A stretch of 31,768 nucleotides of DNA from Thioglobus_B sp964403565 (GCA_964403565.1 CAYOFV010000007.1:1-31768); one strand, 5' to 3'; positions 15,768 through 23,269 are shown, numbered from the stretch's first letter. A program made the numbers and translations. The notes: generated by a model not told the origin, from the sequence alone.

Positions 15768-15784
15768 CCTAAGTATTACTTAGG
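15768..15784. repeat. Inverted repeat between hpf and mgtE
   Basis: A 7-bp perfect stem with a 3-base centre (CCTAAGT/ACTTAGG), located just upstream of the mgtE ribosome-binding site. No U-run follows, so it is not a standard terminator. It may be an operator or an RNA-processing hairpin; nothing further can be said. Confidence 0.5.
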
Positions 15785-15792
15785 TGTTAAGT

Positions 15793-16089
15793 TTAATTTT
15801 TTCTATGATCGTTTAGTTTTTCTTTGTGCTTACGAATCTGCGCATCTAATTTATTAACTAATTGATCAATTGATACATACATATCATTACTTTGAGCTTT
15901 TGCAAAAAGATCTGCACCACTTACATGAATTGTCGCTTCAGCTTTTTGTACGTCTTTCTCTACTTCTAAAATCATATTTACATTAATTACATGATCGAAG
16001 TGATGTTTGATTTTAGCTAGTTTTTCTTGAGAGTGTTGTTTGATTGCTTCAGTGATATCTAAGTGATGACCAGAAATGTTTAATTGCAT
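15793..16089 (-). CDS. hpf: Short ribosome hibernation promoting factor
   Basis: A 98-residue protein of the HPF/RaiA (sigma-54 modulation) family that binds the decoding region of the small subunit and promotes ribosome dimers in stationary phase. The fold pattern matches E. coli HPF from MQLNISGHHLDITEAI through ISVDQL-like SIDQLVNKLDAQIRKHKEKL at the end. The length equals that of the short form (E. coli 95). Start: AAGGAG 5 bases before the ATG. In E. coli and many relatives it lies next to rpoN; here it heads a run towards mgtE instead. Confidence 0.93.
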   Translation of the reverse strand: MQLNISGHHLDITEAIKQHSQEKLAKIKHHFDHVINVNMILEVEKDVQKAEATIHVSGADLFAKAQSNDMYVSIDQLVNKLDAQIRKHKEKLNDHRKN

Positions 16090-16212
16090 ATTTGCTCCTT
16101 GTAAAGTTATAAAATATTTACACCTCTATTGTGTCATAAAGTCCGATATTTTGCTTAGGTTTTTATATAAATTTAATACAAATAAAATTCACCACAAAAT
16201 CAAAATTACGTA

Positions 16213-16218
16213 TATAAT
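16213..16218 (+). promoter_or_regulatory. Putative -10 box for the 66-residue orphan gene
   Basis: TATAAT inside GTATATAATG, 35 bases before the ATG. A start near 16225 would give a leader of about 29 bases carrying TTAGGAG. No convincing -35 is seen. Confidence 0.5.
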
Positions 16219-16253
16219 GAATAGCTTATTTAACCCATATTTAGGAGATTAAA

Positions 16254-16454
16254 ATGAACGGAACTACCGCAGAGAACAATAAATTAAGCTCGCAAAGAAT
16301 TGAATTACAAAATTCATTTAAAGACTATACAGCTAAGAATGGATTTTCATATGAAGAGTGGATTAACCCACCAGCAGGATCTTTTTACGAGTCATACAAA
16401 AAAGATTTAGATGCAATTAACGAACAAATTGCTCCAGAATTACAGTACCAATAA
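16254..16454 (+). CDS. Unrecognised 66-residue protein
   Basis: I recognise no family. The protein is hydrophilic and acidic, has no Cys and no membrane segment, and looks helical. A first helix (KLSSQRIELQNSFKDYTAKN) is followed by SYEEWINPPAGSFYESYKKD and then DAINEQIAPELQYQ. The gene has a complete set of signals: a TATAAT, a Shine-Dalgarno sequence (TTAGGAG, 6 bases from the ATG), and a strong terminator 25 bases after the stop. That set supports real, probably abundant expression. A hairpin overlaps the stop codon (16448-16475). Its neighbours are the divergent hpf and, downstream, argD, which appears to have its own promoter; no functional link can be drawn. Confidence 0.8.
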   Translation: MNGTTAENNKLSSQRIELQNSFKDYTAKNGFSYEEWINPPAGSFYESYKKDLDAINEQIAPELQYQ

Positions 16455-16475
16455 AGATTAATTAATTTTTATTGG
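16448..16475 (+). repeat. Hairpin over the stop codon of the 66-residue gene
   Basis: An 8-bp perfect stem, CCAATAAA with TTTATTGG, and a 12-base loop. It covers the TAA at 16452-16454 and lies just before the terminator. It might protect the 3' end or form part of a stable 3' RNA. Confidence 0.55.
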
Positions 16476-16478
16476 TTT

Positions 16479-16502
16479 AAAGCCCCGTTTCGGGGCTTTT
16501 TT
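16479..16502 (+). terminator. Rho-independent terminator after the 66-residue gene
   Basis: A 9-bp perfect stem (AAAGCCCCG/CGGGGCTTT) with a 3-base loop and a tail of six T from 16497. It separates the orphan gene from argD. Confidence 0.95.
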
Positions 16503-16523
16503 GTTTAATGGCCAAAGATAAAT

Positions 16524-16529
16524 ATAACT
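16524..16529 (+). promoter_or_regulatory. Possible -10 box for argD
   Basis: TATAAC close to the argD ATG (16534), with about 4-5 bases between, and TTGTTT roughly 17 bases upstream. No Shine-Dalgarno sequence and no clear ARG box are seen. A start at or near the ATG is possible. Confidence 0.35.
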
Positions 16530-16533
16530 AAAC

Positions 16534-17691
16534 ATGTCTTACTTAATGTCAAACTATATGCCACTAGATGTTAGCTTTACATCTGGTAGTGGCTGTTACT
16601 TGTTTGATGAAAATAACAATAAATACCTTGACGCCCTATCAGGCGTTGGTGTGGTTAATCTTGGTCATTGCCATGAAAACATCACGAACACTATAAAGCA
16701 ACAAGCATCTGAATTGTTGCATACTAGTAATTGGTACCATATTAATAATCAAGAGCTTCTAGCAGAGAAACTTTGCAAACTTGCTAATATGGATAACGCT
16801 TTTTTTGCCAACTCTGGTGCAGAGGCAAATGAGGCTGCAATCAAGATAGCGCGTTTATTTGCTAAAGAAAAGGGTATTGGCACCCCTACTATACTTACAG
16901 CTAACAATAGCTTTCATGGTCGTACTATGGCAACACTTAGTGCAACTGGAAACCCTAAAGTACAAAATGGATTTTCACCTTTGGTTGAAAAATTTATTCA
17001 TATTGACTTTAACGACATTGATGCTATTAATACCCATAGTGAAAATGCAAATATAGTTGCTATTATGCTTGAACCTATTCAAGGGGAAAGCGGTGTTATT
17101 ATTCCTGATGACGATTATCTAAATAAAGTTGCCGATATTTGCAATAAAAATGATTGGCTGCTAATACTTGATGAGGTGCAAACAGGAATTGGACGTACAG
17201 GTGAAATGTTTGCACATAATTACAATAATATTACCCCTGATGTATTAACCCTTGCTAAAGGTTTGGGCAATGGAGTTCCTATAGGTGCATGCCTAGCCAA
17301 GGGCAAAGCATCTAAACTACTTACGCCTGGAACTCACGGTTCAACTTATGGTGGTAACCCTTTAGTTTGCTCTGTGGCTTTAGAGGTTTTAAATACTATT
17401 GAAAATGAAAATGTGCTTGATAATGCTAAAGAGATTGGCATGTATTTAACCAGTGCATTTACTAAAGAATTTTCCAATAATAATAAAGTTCTGGATATTA
17501 GAAACAAAGGCATGATGCTTGCAATTGAGCTTGATGGTGATGTTTCAAATCTATTGCAACTCGCTCTTGATGATAAACTACTTATCAACATTACTGGGCA
17601 ATCAATTCGTATGCTTCCACCTCTTATTATGAATAAGAGCGAGGCAGATATTCTAATTACTAAAGTAATAAAACTAGTAAACACCCTGTAA
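16534..17691 (+). CDS. argD: Acetylornithine aminotransferase
   Basis: A pyridoxal-phosphate enzyme of fold type I that makes N-acetylornithine from the semialdehyde in arginine synthesis, and in some bacteria also works on the succinyl-diaminopimelate branch of lysine. The 385 residues match class III aminotransferases throughout: LGHCHENI, FFANSGAEANEAAIKIAR, NSFHGRTMATLSATG, LEPIQGESGVI and LDEVQTGIGRTG. The PLP lysine is Lys242 in LAKGLGNG, followed by HGSTYGGNPLVC. It stands 13 bases before argF, which indicates a two-gene arginine unit. ATG codons 5 and 9 are also possible starts. Confidence 0.93.
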   Translation: MSYLMSNYMPLDVSFTSGSGCYLFDENNNKYLDALSGVGVVNLGHCHENITNTIKQQASELLHTSNWYHINNQELLAEKLCKLANMDNAFFANSGAEANEAAIKIARLFAKEKGIGTPTILTANNSFHGRTMATLSATGNPKVQNGFSPLVEKFIHIDFNDIDAINTHSENANIVAIMLEPIQGESGVIIPDDDYLNKVADICNKNDWLLILDEVQTGIGRTGEMFAHNYNNITPDVLTLAKGLGNGVPIGACLAKGKASKLLTPGTHGSTYGGNPLVCSVALEVLNTIENENVLDNAKEIGMYLTSAFTKEFSNNNKVLDIRNKGMMLAIELDGDVSNLLQLALDDKLLINITGQSIRMLPPLIMNKSEADILITKVIKLVNTL

Positions 17692-17704
17692 TTGGGAGGA
17701 AATC

Positions 17705-18607
17705 ATGACAAAACATTTTATTAATCTAGACGATTTATCTACTAAAGATTTGCAATCAATTATTGATAATGCAATCAAATTAAAACAAGAGCATAAGTCT
17801 GGAATTATAAACAACACTCTAGAAAATAAAACTCTAGCAATGATTTTTGACAAATCATCTACTCGTACACGTGTTTCGTTTGAGGCTGGAATGACTCAAC
17901 TAGGTGGACATTCTTTATTCTTGTCAGATCGTGATATTCAGCTTGGTCGTGGCGAACCAATTACTGATAGTTCAATTGTTATTAGTTCTATGGTTGATGC
18001 GGTTATGCTTAGAATCTCATCACATGATGATATTAATACATTTGCTAATAACTCTTCAGTTCCGGTAATTAACGCCTTATCTGATGAATCACACCCGTGT
18101 CAACTTTTAGCTGATGTTATGGCATATCAAGAAAGCATTGGTCCAATTAGTGGAAAAACTATAGCTTGGATTGGTGATGGTAATAACATGTGTCAAACAT
18201 ACATGCAGGCAGCAAAAGCATTTGGATTTAAGCTTAATATTGCCACTCCAAATGGTTATGAGCCTGATGCTCACTTTATTGAAAAATATAACGATTATAT
18301 TGATGTTTTCCCTAATGCAAACGAAGCTTGTAATAATGCAGATTTGGTTGTTACTGATGTTTGGGCATCAATGGGGCAAGAGGATGAACAGGCAAAACGT
18401 GAAGTTGCATTTAAAGATTATCAAGTAAATGATGATTTAATGTCTAACGCCAAAGATAGTGCTGTATTTATGCACTGCCTACCTGCTCACCGTGGTGAAG
18501 AAGTATCTGCCTCAGTTATTGATGGTGAAAAATCATTAGTATGGAATGAGGCTGAAAATCGCCTACATGCGCAAAAGGCACTATTGCTTTATTTACTAGA
18601 TAAATAA
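17705..18607 (+). CDS. argF: Ornithine carbamoyltransferase
   Basis: Makes citrulline from ornithine and carbamoyl phosphate in arginine synthesis. Its 300 residues show the carbamoyl-phosphate site STRTR (52-56), the LMLR-like MLRISSHDD block, HPCQLLAD, and the ornithine loop FMHCLPAHRGEEV near the C-terminus. An excellent Shine-Dalgarno sequence (GGGAGGAA) precedes the ATG. It is the second gene of the argDF pair. The stop lies 1 base from the stop of the convergent queH, with no terminator between. Confidence 0.96.
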   Translation: MTKHFINLDDLSTKDLQSIIDNAIKLKQEHKSGIINNTLENKTLAMIFDKSSTRTRVSFEAGMTQLGGHSLFLSDRDIQLGRGEPITDSSIVISSMVDAVMLRISSHDDINTFANNSSVPVINALSDESHPCQLLADVMAYQESIGPISGKTIAWIGDGNNMCQTYMQAAKAFGFKLNIATPNGYEPDAHFIEKYNDYIDVFPNANEACNNADLVVTDVWASMGQEDEQAKREVAFKDYQVNDDLMSNAKDSAVFMHCLPAHRGEEVSASVIDGEKSLVWNEAENRLHAQKALLLYLLDK

Positions 18608-18608
18608 C

Positions 18609-19307
18609 TTACTTAGCTATATTGTCTAATTTAAGGTGAGCTTCTTTATAGAAACTTACTCCACGTTTAATCTTGCTACGGCCATTTTGCTCATGCCATT
18701 TGTTGGTATCGCGCAATGAGTAAACACAACCACAATAACCTTGTTGATAAAATTCTTCACGCTTAGCAATCTCCAACATTCGTTGTGATCCGCCATTTTT
18801 ACGCCAATTAAGATCCCAGTACTGGACATTATCATATTTTGCAACTGCTCTTTGTGCACAACCATTAACCTGATTCATATCCTTCCATCTAGACACACCT
18901 AAAGTTGAAGTTAGAATTGGAAAGTTGTTTTCATAGGCGTACAAAGCACTTCTTTCTAAGCGCATATCAAAACATGTAGTGCAACGCTCTCCCCTTTCAG
19001 GTTCAAATTCTTGACCTTTTGTACGCTCAAACCAATTATCACTATCATAATCCGCATCAATAAAAGGTATACCAAGTTTTTTAGCAAAACGAATATTTTC
19101 TTCTTTTCTTAGCTCGTATTCATCTTGGGGATGAATATTAGGATTATAGAAAAAAATTGTTGTATCAAGCTCTGATGCACTTAAAGCTTCCATAATATCT
19201 CCTGCACATGATGCACAACAAGAATGCAGTAGAAGCTTCTTTTTACCATTAGGAGTTTCTAAATTAGGACGTTTATAGCCTTTAAGCGAATAGTCTATTT
19301 TAGACAT
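18609..19307 (-). CDS. queH: Epoxyqueuosine reductase QueH
   Basis: Reduces epoxyqueuosine to queuosine in tRNA; QueH is the non-orthologous alternative to QueG. The 232 residues carry the family Cys pattern: HSCCASCAG (adjacent Cys 30 and 31), GERCTTCFDMRLERSA, and near the C-terminus YCGCVYSLRD. These Cys bind an iron-sulfur cluster and a further metal in known members. TSTLGVSRWKDM is also typical. The frame is open to 19334 with a TTG, but the ATG at 19307 gives the expected N-terminus. It overlaps the HolD-like gene by 13 bases, so it belongs to the leuA transcript. Confidence 0.92.
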   Translation of the reverse strand: MSKIDYSLKGYKRPNLETPNGKKKLLLHSCCASCAGDIMEALSASELDTTIFFYNPNIHPQDEYELRKEENIRFAKKLGIPFIDADYDSDNWFERTKGQEFEPERGERCTTCFDMRLERSALYAYENNFPILTSTLGVSRWKDMNQVNGCAQRAVAKYDNVQYWDLNWRKNGGSQRMLEIAKREEFYQQGYCGCVYSLRDTNKWHEQNGRSKIKRGVSFYKEAHLKLDNIAK

Positions 19308-19705
19308 AACTCTAGCTGTTTTAGCACCTCCCAAGCATCTCGCTTAAGTTCTGCTTGAGTTAGAATATCACTTGGATGATGAGTGATAAAACATTTGTTA
19401 TTTATAGATTCAATATCTGGACTCATAATAAGGATTGTATCAGCATCATAATTAGATATAACCACAGATAAATTATCACTACTAATATTTAGTAGCTCAA
19501 CCTCATCACTTGAAATATTGATCGCTAAAAGCATTTTAAATAAGAAATTTTGCACATCACCAGGTATGCAAAAAGATAGCTCAGGATTCGACTCAACTAC
19601 TAAACACTTAGTGGTTTTTTTAATAATTGGTTTACTATTCTTATTTGAATAAAGATACTCTGGAATTCCCAAAGTATCTAAATATTTATCTCTTACAGCA
19701 GTCAA
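19295..19705 (-). CDS. Possible DNA polymerase III psi subunit (HolD-like)
   Basis: A 136-residue soluble protein. The opening TAVRDKYLDTLGIPEY resembles HolD (TSRRDWQLQQLGITQW in E. coli). The end HHPSDILTQAELKRDAWEVL matches the weak psi/uracil-glycosylase-like tail (…P…A…W…). The psi subunit bridges the clamp loader to SSB. HolD is poorly conserved, so this is a tentative call; a truncated UDG-like protein is the alternative. The start is TTG, two bases after the leuA stop, with AGG upstream inside the leuA end. Translation is therefore probably coupled to leuA. It overlaps queH downstream. Confidence 0.5.
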   Translation of the reverse strand: MTAVRDKYLDTLGIPEYLYSNKNSKPIIKKTTKCLVVESNPELSFCIPGDVQNFLFKMLLAINISSDEVELLNISSDNLSVVISNYDADTILIMSPDIESINNKCFITHHPSDILTQAELKRDAWEVLKQLELCLK

Positions 19706-19707
19706 AC

Positions 19708-21240
19708 CTAAACCTGAGGATGTGCTCTACTTTTAGCAGCTAGAATTTTATTAAGACCGTGCACATAAGCTTTAGCACTTGCAGTAATAATATCAGTATC
19801 AGCACCTTGTCCATTGACGATTCTACCGCCAAATTCTAATCGTACATTTACTTCACCAAGTGCATCAGTACCTTGAGTAACATTCGATACTGAATATAAC
19901 TGTAAATTAAGATCAACATCAACTAAAGAATTAATTGCACTAAATGTTGCATCAACAGCGCCTGAGGTTTGTGCTGTAGCAGTTTTTTCTTCACCATTAA
20001 CAGAAAGCACAACTGTAGCAGTATTCTGCTCTCCAGTTTCAGTACAAACTTTAAGTGAAACCAATTTAATTGACTCATTTTCTTCAGTTTGCGTCTCAGA
20101 TACTAAGGCTTGTAGATCTTCATCAAAAATCTCATGCTTCTTATCAGCCAGATCTTTAAAACGTCTGAACGCATCATTTAAACTTTCTTCTGATTCAAAC
20201 TCAACACCTAATTCATTAAGTCTTGCTTTAAAGGCATTGCGACCAGAATGCTTACCAAGTACTAATTGGTTAGTATTCCAACCCACATCTTCGGCACGCA
20301 TAATTTCATAAGTCTCACGGTGTTTTAAAACACCATCCTGATGTATTCCTGCTTCATGTGCAAATGCATTAGCACCAACAATTGCCTTATTTGGCTGAAC
20401 TATAAATCCTGTTACACTTGAAACAAGTCTTGATGCAGGAAGAATTTGAGTTGTGTCAATTCCAGTATCGCAATCAAATATATCCTGACGTGTTCTTACT
20501 GCCATAACCACCTCTTCAAGCGAAGTATTTCCAGCTCGCTCTCCTAAGCCATTAATAGTACATTCAATTTGACGAGCTCCGTTTAATACCGATGAAAGAG
20601 AATTAGCTACTGCCAAACCTAAATCATTATGACAATGCGCTGAGAAGATCGCCTTATCAGAGTTTGGTACGCGTTCAATCAAAGATCGCATTGTTGCCCC
20701 AAACTGATGCGGGATGTTATAACCTACAGTATCAGGAATATTGATTGTAGTTGCACCTGCATTAATAGTAGCTTCAATAATTCTACATAGGAAGTCTTCA
20801 TCTGATCTACCGGCATCTTCCGGTGAAAATTCTACATTATCAGTATATTGTCTAGCTCTTTTTACCGCATGTACAGCTTGCTCAACCACTTCATCAGGAG
20901 TCATATTAAGCTTCATCTTCATATGAATATCAGATGTAGCAATAAAGGTATGAATACGTGCAGAATTTGCACCTTTTAGTGCTTCACCTGCCCTATCAAT
21001 ATCTTTATCTAGCGCTCTAGCAAGAGAGCAAATAGTTGAATCCTGTACGCTACTAGCAACAGCTTGTACTGCCTCAAAATCTCCAGGTGATGCAATCGCA
21101 AATCCAGCCTCAATTACATCTACTCGCATTTTTTCTAAAACTTTTGCAATACGCACCTTTTCATCTTTAGTCATAGATGCACCAGGCGATTGTTCACCGT
21201 CACGCAAAGTTGTATCGAAAATAATTAGTTTGTCAGACAT
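19708..21240 (-). CDS. leuA: 2-isopropylmalate synthase
   Basis: First committed enzyme of leucine synthesis, condensing acetyl-CoA with 2-oxoisovalerate. The 510 residues include the DTTLRDGEQSPG signature near residue 10, the metal-binding HCHNDLGLAVANSL near residue 200, and GLGERAGN. The C-terminal LeuA allosteric domain (about 390-500, from SLKVCTETGEQ) allows leucine feedback in homologues. Shine-Dalgarno GGAG lies 6 bases before the ATG. A leucine-rich leader peptide precedes it by 82 bases, indicating attenuation. pssA lies upstream and the TTG-started HolD-like gene follows the stop by 2 bases. Confidence 0.98.
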   Translation of the reverse strand: MSDKLIIFDTTLRDGEQSPGASMTKDEKVRIAKVLEKMRVDVIEAGFAIASPGDFEAVQAVASSVQDSTICSLARALDKDIDRAGEALKGANSARIHTFIATSDIHMKMKLNMTPDEVVEQAVHAVKRARQYTDNVEFSPEDAGRSDEDFLCRIIEATINAGATTINIPDTVGYNIPHQFGATMRSLIERVPNSDKAIFSAHCHNDLGLAVANSLSSVLNGARQIECTINGLGERAGNTSLEEVVMAVRTRQDIFDCDTGIDTTQILPASRLVSSVTGFIVQPNKAIVGANAFAHEAGIHQDGVLKHRETYEIMRAEDVGWNTNQLVLGKHSGRNAFKARLNELGVEFESEESLNDAFRRFKDLADKKHEIFDEDLQALVSETQTEENESIKLVSLKVCTETGEQNTATVVLSVNGEEKTATAQTSGAVDATFSAINSLVDVDLNLQLYSVSNVTQGTDALGEVNVRLEFGGRIVNGQGADTDIITASAKAYVHGLNKILAAKSRAHPQV

Positions 21241-21322
21241 TTAAGTCTCCTATAAAAATATGTTTTTTTGTATTTAATTTTGATGTTAATAGGCCTTTCA
21301 GCCTTCGAGTAGAGTTATTGCC
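21241..21322 (-). promoter_or_regulatory. leuA leader RNA with competing stems
   Basis: The segment between the leader peptide and leuA holds a second AAGGC (21301-21305) and a GCCT (21291-21294) next to the leader's own GCCTTAAGGC (21320-21329). The two AAGGC copies and two GCCT copies can pair in exclusive ways, as in attenuators. No hairpin plus U-run is seen, so the switch may act on translation or through Rho. An A-run and a U-run (about 21253-21270) close to the Shine-Dalgarno sequence can also pair weakly. Confidence 0.5.
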
Positions 21323-21391
21323 TTAAGGCAGTAATCGTAATAAAGCCAGGAGTGAACTCCTAATAAGAATAATTGTTTGCTTTTTCATCAT
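21323..21391 (-). CDS. Leucine-rich leader peptide of leuA (leuL-like)
   Basis: A 22-codon reading frame starting with two ATG codons and ending with TAA at the palindrome TGCCTTAAGGCA. It encodes 7 Leu (codons 9, 14, 15, 17, 18, 20 and 21) and 3 Ile (7, 8 and 10); the stretch SSLLALLRLLP closes it. Such density is the signature of leucine-sensing attenuation peptides (leuL in enteric bacteria), although the sequence itself is not homologous. A hairpin AGGAGT/ACTCCT (21348-21361) lies within it. A TATAAT ends 7 bases before the first ATG (21399-21404), so the message may be leaderless. It was too short to appear in a standard open-frame list. In E. coli the leucine operon is controlled in this way. 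Confidence 0.8.
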   Translation of the reverse strand: MMKKQTIILIRSSLLALLRLLP

Positions 21392-21398
21392 AAGTCGC

Positions 21399-21404
21399 AT
21401 TATA
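21399..21404 (-). promoter_or_regulatory. Putative -10 box of the leuA leader
   Basis: Minus-strand TATAAT with 7 bases to the leader ATG. The -35 region falls in the end of pssA and is not a good match. A TTGAAA lies only 8 bases upstream and is too close. Confidence 0.5.
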
Positions 21405-21414
21405 AATGATGTTT

Positions 21415-22158
21415 TCAACCTTTAGCGCGTTTTTTTATCTCTCGTTTTTGTCTCAAGCCAACAATTGTCATAATTATTCCTGATACAGCATAAGAGAAGA
21501 AAAACACAAATAAAATTGCACTAGGCCACAGAGTAACAATAACGATAATTAGCATTGCAAGAAGCAATAGTCTAAAAGACGATCTACCCTTAAGATTTAT
21601 CTCTTTAAAGCTGTAATAACGAATATTACTAACCATAAGCACACCAGCACTTACCAATATAATCCAACCCGCTATTGGTAAAAATTGATCGTAATCACTT
21701 ATAGCAATAATTTCTTTAGTCCACACCATTCCTGCAATAAGTGCAGCTGCTGCAGGTGATGGCAAACCTTGGAAGTAACGCTTATCAGCTATGCCAATTT
21801 GAGTATTAAAACGTGCCAATCTAAGTGCGCCTGCAGCTGTGTAAATAAAAGCACCTATCCAGCCTATTTTTCCCAAACTCTCTAAAGCATAAAAATACAT
21901 AAGTAAAGCTGGAGCAAGTCCAAACGATACCATATCTGCCATTGAATCATACTCAGCACCAAACTCACTTTGAGTATTAGTAAGCCTTGCAACACGACCG
22001 TCAAGCCCATCCCAAAGCATAGCTATAAATATAGCAATTGCAGCATCTGCATACTGACCTTTAATTGCAAGAATTATGGCAAAAAAACCAGCAAAAAGAC
22101 CAAATGTTGTAAGTACATTTGGTAGTAAGTAAACTCCTCTTTTCACCTTTTTTGTCAT
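21415..22158 (-). CDS. pssA: CDP-diacylglycerol--serine O-phosphatidyltransferase
   Basis: Integral membrane enzyme of the CDP-alcohol phosphatidyltransferase family that makes phosphatidylserine, precursor of phosphatidylethanolamine. The 247 residues have about seven or eight hydrophobic segments. The complete motif D-G-x2-A-R-x8-G-x3-D-x3-D is formed by Asp53, Gly54, Ala57, Arg58, Gly67, Asp71 and Asp75 (DGRVARLTNTQSEFGAEYDS). The small size and the C-terminal membrane extension fit the integral (type II) PssA rather than the peripheral E. coli enzyme. It lies between ilvC and leuA, an order common in Gammaproteobacteria such as Pseudomonas relatives. An intergenic hairpin separates it from ilvC. 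Confidence 0.93.
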   Translation of the reverse strand: MTKKVKRGVYLLPNVLTTFGLFAGFFAIILAIKGQYADAAIAIFIAMLWDGLDGRVARLTNTQSEFGAEYDSMADMVSFGLAPALLMYFYALESLGKIGWIGAFIYTAAGALRLARFNTQIGIADKRYFQGLPSPAAAALIAGMVWTKEIIAISDYDQFLPIAGWIILVSAGVLMVSNIRYYSFKEINLKGRSSFRLLLLAMLIIVIVTLWPSAILFVFFFSYAVSGIIMTIVGLRQKREIKKRAKG

Positions 22159-22170
22159 ATTTCACATATT

Positions 22171-22197
22171 AACATGCCCAGCAGTACTGGGCATGTT
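22171..22197 (-). repeat. Strong intergenic hairpin between ilvC and pssA
   Basis: An 11-bp perfect stem (AACATGCCCAG/CTGGGCATGTT) with a 5-base loop. No U-run follows on either strand, so it is not a standard terminator. It may stabilise the 3' end of the ilvC mRNA or mark a processing site. Confidence 0.65.
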
Positions 22198-22223
22198 TAA
22201 TCATTAAAAATTTTAGTTAAATA

Positions 22224-23228
22224 CTAGTTTTTAGATGTATCAACTAATTTATTTTTAGCAATCCAAGGCATCATTGAACGCAGAGATTCACCAACTTTTT
22301 CAATTTCATGTTCTCTTTGTACGTCACGACGTGCTGGAAGCGTACCAACATTTTCAACAAACTCTTTAGCGAAAGTACCATCTTGAATCTCAGTTAAGAT
22401 CTTCTTCATTTCAGCTTTAGTTTCACTTGTAATAATACGTGGACCACGAGTTACATCACCATACTCTGCAGTGTTTGAAATTGAATAACGCATATTAGCA
22501 ATACCACCTTCATACATTAGATCAACAATAAGTTTCAACTCATGTAGACACTCAAAATATGCCATTTCCGGCTCATAACCACCTTCAACTAAAGTTTCAA
22601 AACCAGCTTGAACAAGTGCTGTTGTACCACCACAAAGAACAACTTGCTCACCGAACAAATCTGTTTCTGTTTCGTCTTTAAATGTAGTTTCTAAAATACC
22701 TGTACGACCACCACCAATTGCTGATGCATAAGACAATGCTTTATCTTTTGCAGAACCTGAAGCATCTTGATAAACAGCAATAAGATCTGGAATACCGCCA
22801 CCTTTTGTAAACTCACTACGAACTGTATGACCTGGCGCTTTAGGTGCAATCATAACTACATCTAAATCTGCTCTTGGCTCAATCTGACCAAAATGAATAT
22901 TAAAACCATGTGCAAATGCAAGTGTTGCACCATCTTGTAAGTTTGGTTCAATCTGCTCAGCATAAATCTTACCCTGGAACTCATCAGGCGCAAGAACCAT
23001 AACTAAATCTGCCCAAGCGGTTGCATCTTCAATTGACTTAACCTGAAGACCAGCACCTTGTGCTTTGGCTGCAGAAGCAGACCCTTCACGCAAACCAACA
23101 CATACGTCAACACCTGAGTCTTTTAGGTTGTTTGCATGTGCATGACCCTGAGAACCATAACCAATAATTGACACTTTCATGCCTTTGATGATATTTAGGT
23201 CTGCATCTTTATCGTAATATCTATTCAT
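22224..23228 (-). CDS. ilvC: Ketol-acid reductoisomerase (class I)
   Basis: NADPH- and Mg2+-dependent isomerase and reductase of valine and isoleucine synthesis, converting acetolactate and acetohydroxybutyrate. At 334 residues it is a short (class I) enzyme. The cofactor fold begins IIGYGSQGHAHANNLKDSG, and the NADPH loop is LREGSAS. The metal-site block FKDETETDLFGEQVVLCGG and the C-terminal ECLHELKLIVDLMYEGGI are complete. The ATG has AGAGAGGA upstream. It follows ilvN by 41 bases in the ilvBNC unit. Confidence 0.97.
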   Translation of the reverse strand: MNRYYDKDADLNIIKGMKVSIIGYGSQGHAHANNLKDSGVDVCVGLREGSASAAKAQGAGLQVKSIEDATAWADLVMVLAPDEFQGKIYAEQIEPNLQDGATLAFAHGFNIHFGQIEPRADLDVVMIAPKAPGHTVRSEFTKGGGIPDLIAVYQDASGSAKDKALSYASAIGGGRTGILETTFKDETETDLFGEQVVLCGGTTALVQAGFETLVEGGYEPEMAYFECLHELKLIVDLMYEGGIANMRYSISNTAEYGDVTRGPRIITSETKAEMKKILTEIQDGTFAKEFVENVGTLPARRDVQREHEIEKVGESLRSMMPWIAKNKLVDTSKN

Positions 23229-23269
23229 TTTTTTCCTCTCTTTAATAAACTTTTTAATTTTTGCTTGTA

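Noticed and set aside
15750..15792. Magnesium-sensing riboswitch before mgtE
   Set aside because: Only 43 bases separate hpf and mgtE, too short for an M-box, and only a 7-bp inverted repeat is seen.
1091..21297. AATAGGC as an intergenic repeat family (1091, 10053, 21288)
   Set aside because: The three sites share only 7 bases and differ in flanks and pairing, so chance is likely.
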